Source: Methanocalculus sp. | Lineage (GTDB): Archaea > Halobacteriota > Methanomicrobia > Methanomicrobiales > Methanocorpusculaceae | Direction: 5' to 3' | Assembly: GCF_029762515.1 (NCBI RefSeq) | Contig: NZ_JARVGN010000103.1 | Location: 1 to 6,045 of the forward strand | Length of the DNA: 6,045 nucleotides | The notes under the pieces: model-generated | What the model was told of the DNA's origin: nothing | Seen by the model: the letters and a program-made list of their open reading frames with translations, nothing else | Database searches by the model: none | In this document: positions 3,945 through 6,045 of the stretch, piece by piece | How the letters are laid out: the number at the start of each line of letters is the position of its first letter | Position numbering within the stretch: the first letter of the stretch is position 1 | Translations under genes and position numbers: made by a program

Positions 3945-5528
3945 TCAGTGGGACTGGGTGACCATCATATCGTCGACCCTGATCAGGAGGGATGCGATCT
4001 CTGCTGCGCTCTGGATTGCCTGGCGCTTTACACGCATCGGCTCAAAGACACCCTCTTCACTCATGTCGACAATCTTTCCGGTAAAGACATTCAGGCCTGC
4101 ATTCTTCTGTCCGTTTGAGTGCGCCTTCTTCAGATCCACCAGCTTATCGATCGGGTTGAAACCTGAATTCTCGGCAAGTGTGATCGGAATGATCTCAAAG
4201 GCGTTTGCGAATGCCTCGACAGCAATCTGCTCACGGCCGCCGATGGTTGTTGCGTATTCGCGGATACGGACGATCATCTCGGTCTCAACAGCGGCTCCGC
4301 CGATGGTGTACTTGCCATCTTCCATTGCATCCTGGATGACACGCTTTGCATCATTGATTGCACGGTCAAGCTCGTCGATGAGGTACTGGGTGGAACCCCG
4401 GATCAGAATTGTCACTGCCTTTGCGTTCTCGCAGCCGGAGATCTTTGTCAGATCCTCCCCTTCCATCTGCTCCACCTGGTGTGCGGTTCCGAGGGTCTCG
4501 GCAGTCAGGTCTTCCGGTTTGTTGACGATCTCTCCGCAGAGTGCCTTTGCCGCATACTTCATCTCCTTCTCGGTCACATCCTCAAGGGTGTAGATACCGG
4601 CCTTTCCGAGGTAGAACTGCACAGAATCGGCGATGCCTTTCTGGCAGAGGAGTACATTTGCACCTGATGCGATGATCTGATCGGCAATCTTCTTCAAAGA
4701 AGCTCTCTCAGCATCGCCAAATGCCGCAACCTGTTCGGATGAGGAGATCTTGATCTTTGCCTTGGTCTGGGTCTTGGTGATCTCAAGAGGAGTGCTTATC
4801 ATCGCAACCTTTGCACCCGTGACGATCTTTGGCATCTGCTCGTCCACACGGGCTTTCCCGATGATAACGCCCCGAACAAGCTCGATGTCATCCATCGCAT
4901 CACCCTTCTGGGTCTTGACAAGGATGTCATCTTCATCGATGACGATCCTGCCTGATGAACTGTCGGCAACTGTTGCAACCGCATCTACTACGATATCAGC
5001 TGCCTTCTCCATGACTGCCTCGATCGTCTTTCCGATCATTGCGGTCTTTGCGATCTTCATCAGGCTCTCTTTATCGTCTGGGGTGACATTGATCGCGAGT
5101 TCCGAGAGGATCTCAAGCGACTTTTTCATGCCGAGGGAATAACCCTTTGAGATGTTTGTCGGGTGGATTCCCATCTTGAGCATGCGTTCGGCCTGCTCCA
5201 TGAATGAACCGACCATGATGGCTGCGGTGGTGGTTCCGTCACCGCACTCATCATCCTGTGCGGTTGCTACCTCGACCACCATCTTGGCGCCGGGGTGCTG
5301 AACAGAGAGCTCGCTCAGGATGGTTGCTCCATCATTGGTGATGGTGATATCGTCTCCATGCACGAGCATCTTGTCCATTCCGCGTGGCCCGAGGGTCGTC
5401 CTGACCGCTTCTGAGATCGCTTTTGCCGCGAGGATATTTGATCGCTGTGCTTCGTGTCCGCGGGTCTGTTCGACGTTATCCCGCAAAATAATGATTGGTT
5501 GTCCGGTTAATTGATTATGACTTGCCAC
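3945..5528 (-). CDS. ths: Thermosome subunit (group II chaperonin)
   Basis: A complete 527-residue CCT/TCP-1-family chaperonin subunit. Such subunits form a double ring with a built-in lid and fold cytosolic proteins using ATP. The equatorial ATP site shows LGPRGMDK (46-53), NDGATIL (65-71) and GDGTTTA (96-102, Asp97). The apical domain is roughly residues 215-365, and Asp392 in the DRAINDAK segment fits the catalytic aspartate. The usual GGGAVE of this family reads GGAAVE here (409-414). The end is IRVDDMMVTQSH, without the Gly/Met-rich tail of many thermosomes, which accounts for the slightly short length. The start is GTG at 5528-5526, chosen for an AGGAGG 8 bases upstream (5542-5537) and a TATA box at 5570-5582. 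Methanogens often have several thermosome genes; which paralogue this is cannot be told. It is transcribed from its own promoter after gfcR. Confidence 0.97.
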   Translation of the reverse strand: MASHNQLTGQPIIILRDNVEQTRGHEAQRSNILAAKAISEAVRTTLGPRGMDKMLVHGDDITITNDGATILSELSVQHPGAKMVVEVATAQDDECGDGTTTAAIMVGSFMEQAERMLKMGIHPTNISKGYSLGMKKSLEILSELAINVTPDDKESLMKIAKTAMIGKTIEAVMEKAADIVVDAVATVADSSSGRIVIDEDDILVKTQKGDAMDDIELVRGVIIGKARVDEQMPKIVTGAKVAMISTPLEITKTQTKAKIKISSSEQVAAFGDAERASLKKIADQIIASGANVLLCQKGIADSVQFYLGKAGIYTLEDVTEKEMKYAAKALCGEIVNKPEDLTAETLGTAHQVEQMEGEDLTKISGCENAKAVTILIRGSTQYLIDELDRAINDAKRVIQDAMEDGKYTIGGAAVETEMIVRIREYATTIGGREQIAVEAFANAFEIIPITLAENSGFNPIDKLVDLKKAHSNGQKNAGLNVFTGKIVDMSEEGVFEPMRVKRQAIQSAAEIASLLIRVDDMMVTQSH

Positions 5529-5569
5529 TCTGTAATCCTCCTGTAGTGATAAAAATTGAATTGAACTTC

Positions 5570-5582
5570 TATATAAATATAT
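5570..5582 (-). promoter_or_regulatory. TATA box of the thermosome gene
   Basis: The minus strand reads ATATATTTATATA, a near-ideal archaeal TATA box. Its centre lies about 48 bases before the GTG start, so the leader would be about 23 nt and would include the AGGAGG at 5542-5537. This supports strong, independent expression. No heat-shock operator could be identified. Confidence 0.7.
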
Positions 5583-5600
5583 CCTATGTTGGGAACCCCG

Positions 5601-6044
5601 TCAGTCGATTCTGGAGATTCTGAAGAGTGAGTGTACAGGAACCCCCTCAACCTCGGTGATACCGCGCTTATCGAAGAGGACCCATATCGCTACCGGAACT
5701 CCGCCATGCCTTCTGAGATAAGCAACAACTTCCTGGATTGTCCTGCCTGAGGTGATGACATCATCAACGATAATACAGCGTTTTTCCTTCACTGTTGCAA
5801 AATTTCCTGAGATTGATCCAATGGGTGTCTCTGATGTGGCGTGTTTTGCAGGATGGTATACGGCAAGGCTGCATCCCTCACGTGCCCCGATAAGGGTGGC
5901 AAGCGGGATGCCCGAGATTGCAATCCCGACGATCACGTCGGCATCAAGAGGCTCGGTACGATCTGCTGGTGGGATGTATGCATCGATCATCATCGCTGCC
6001 ACGGCCTCAATCAGTTGCGCATCACAACTGACCCGTGTCCAGTC
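5601..6044 (-). CDS. gfcR: GfcR / PyrE-like phosphoribosyltransferase-fold protein, C-terminal part
   Basis: The frame is open to the right edge, giving 147 residues (DWTRVSCDAQLIEAVAAMM onward); the GTG at 6002-6000 is an internal Val, not the start. The type I phosphoribosyltransferase fold shows its PRPP loop as IIVDDVITSGRT (near 5766-5731), preceded by GIAISGIPLATLIG and followed by AIWVLFDKRG. The ending VPVHSLFRISRID is typical of the archaeal orotate-phosphoribosyltransferase-like GfcR group. Full members have about 200 residues with an N-terminal helix-turn-helix, which would lie outside the window. In haloarchaea GfcR is a transcription activator of sugar-degradation genes; in methanogens its role is not settled, and it could be a regulator or an enzyme. 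The thermosome follows 72 bases downstream on the same strand with its own promoter. The family call is good; the function is uncertain. Confidence 0.85.
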   Translation of the reverse strand, partial: DWTRVSCDAQLIEAVAAMMIDAYIPPADRTEPLDADVIVGIAISGIPLATLIGAREGCSLAVYHPAKHATSETPIGSISGNFATVKEKRCIIVDDVITSGRTIQEVVAYLRRHGGVPVAIWVLFDKRGITEVEGVPVHSLFRISRID

Positions 6045-6045
6045 T

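Noticed and set aside
3898..4593. 231-residue plus-strand frame opposite the thermosome
   Set aside because: It is the antisense shadow of a highly conserved gene; Ser/Ile-rich with no family likeness.
1..6045. CRISPR array or insertion-sequence transposase
   Set aside because: No regularly spaced direct repeats and no transposase motif (DDE or HUH) on either strand.

Overview
The window looks like the chromosome of a methanogenic euryarchaeon, most likely of the Methanomicrobiales. The evidence is a group II chaperonin (thermosome), a PyrE-like GfcR protein, a histidine kinase with the H-box style common in these methanogens (LLSGITRHDILNKI), archaeal TATA-type promoters, and a tRNA-Ser with no encoded CCA. 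The assignment rests on protein character only; no database search was possible.

Layout. Bases 2-631 (+) hold the C-terminal 209 residues of a sensory histidine kinase that enters from the left edge. It faces a stand-alone CheC-type CheY-P phosphatase (694-1311, -) across a hairpin that can end transcription both ways. Bases 1446-1530 (-) are tRNA-Ser(CGA), followed by a T-run terminator.

Bases about 1586-3112 form an accessory patch between the tRNA and the conserved genes. It contains a broken dinD-like gene (1609-1942, -) with an internal frameshift and a 24-bp perfect palindrome. Next comes a very GC-rich, hairpin-rich stretch with no credible protein (1958-2217), then about 200 bases without a supported gene. 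The patch ends with a two-gene operon (2418-3082, -): a PIN-domain ribonuclease-type protein, and overlapping it by ATGA a 69-residue protein that is its likely antitoxin. The PIN gene is visibly richer in A+T than its neighbours, which suggests acquisition from outside.

From 3226 the window returns to conserved genes: a HAD-superfamily phosphatase (3226-3888, +), convergent with a complete thermosome subunit (3945-5528, -, GTG start, strong Shine-Dalgarno and TATA box), and the C-terminal part of GfcR (5601 to the right edge, -).

How the genes work together. The histidine kinase and CheC both act in phosphorelay or taxis signalling, but they are convergent and not an operon, so a direct link is only a possibility. 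The thermosome and gfcR are on the same strand, but the thermosome has its own promoter in the 72-bp gap. The best candidate for a less-described system is the PIN plus small-protein pair, which has the toxin-like gene first. The most puzzling DNA is the GC-rich structured block beside the dinD remnant.
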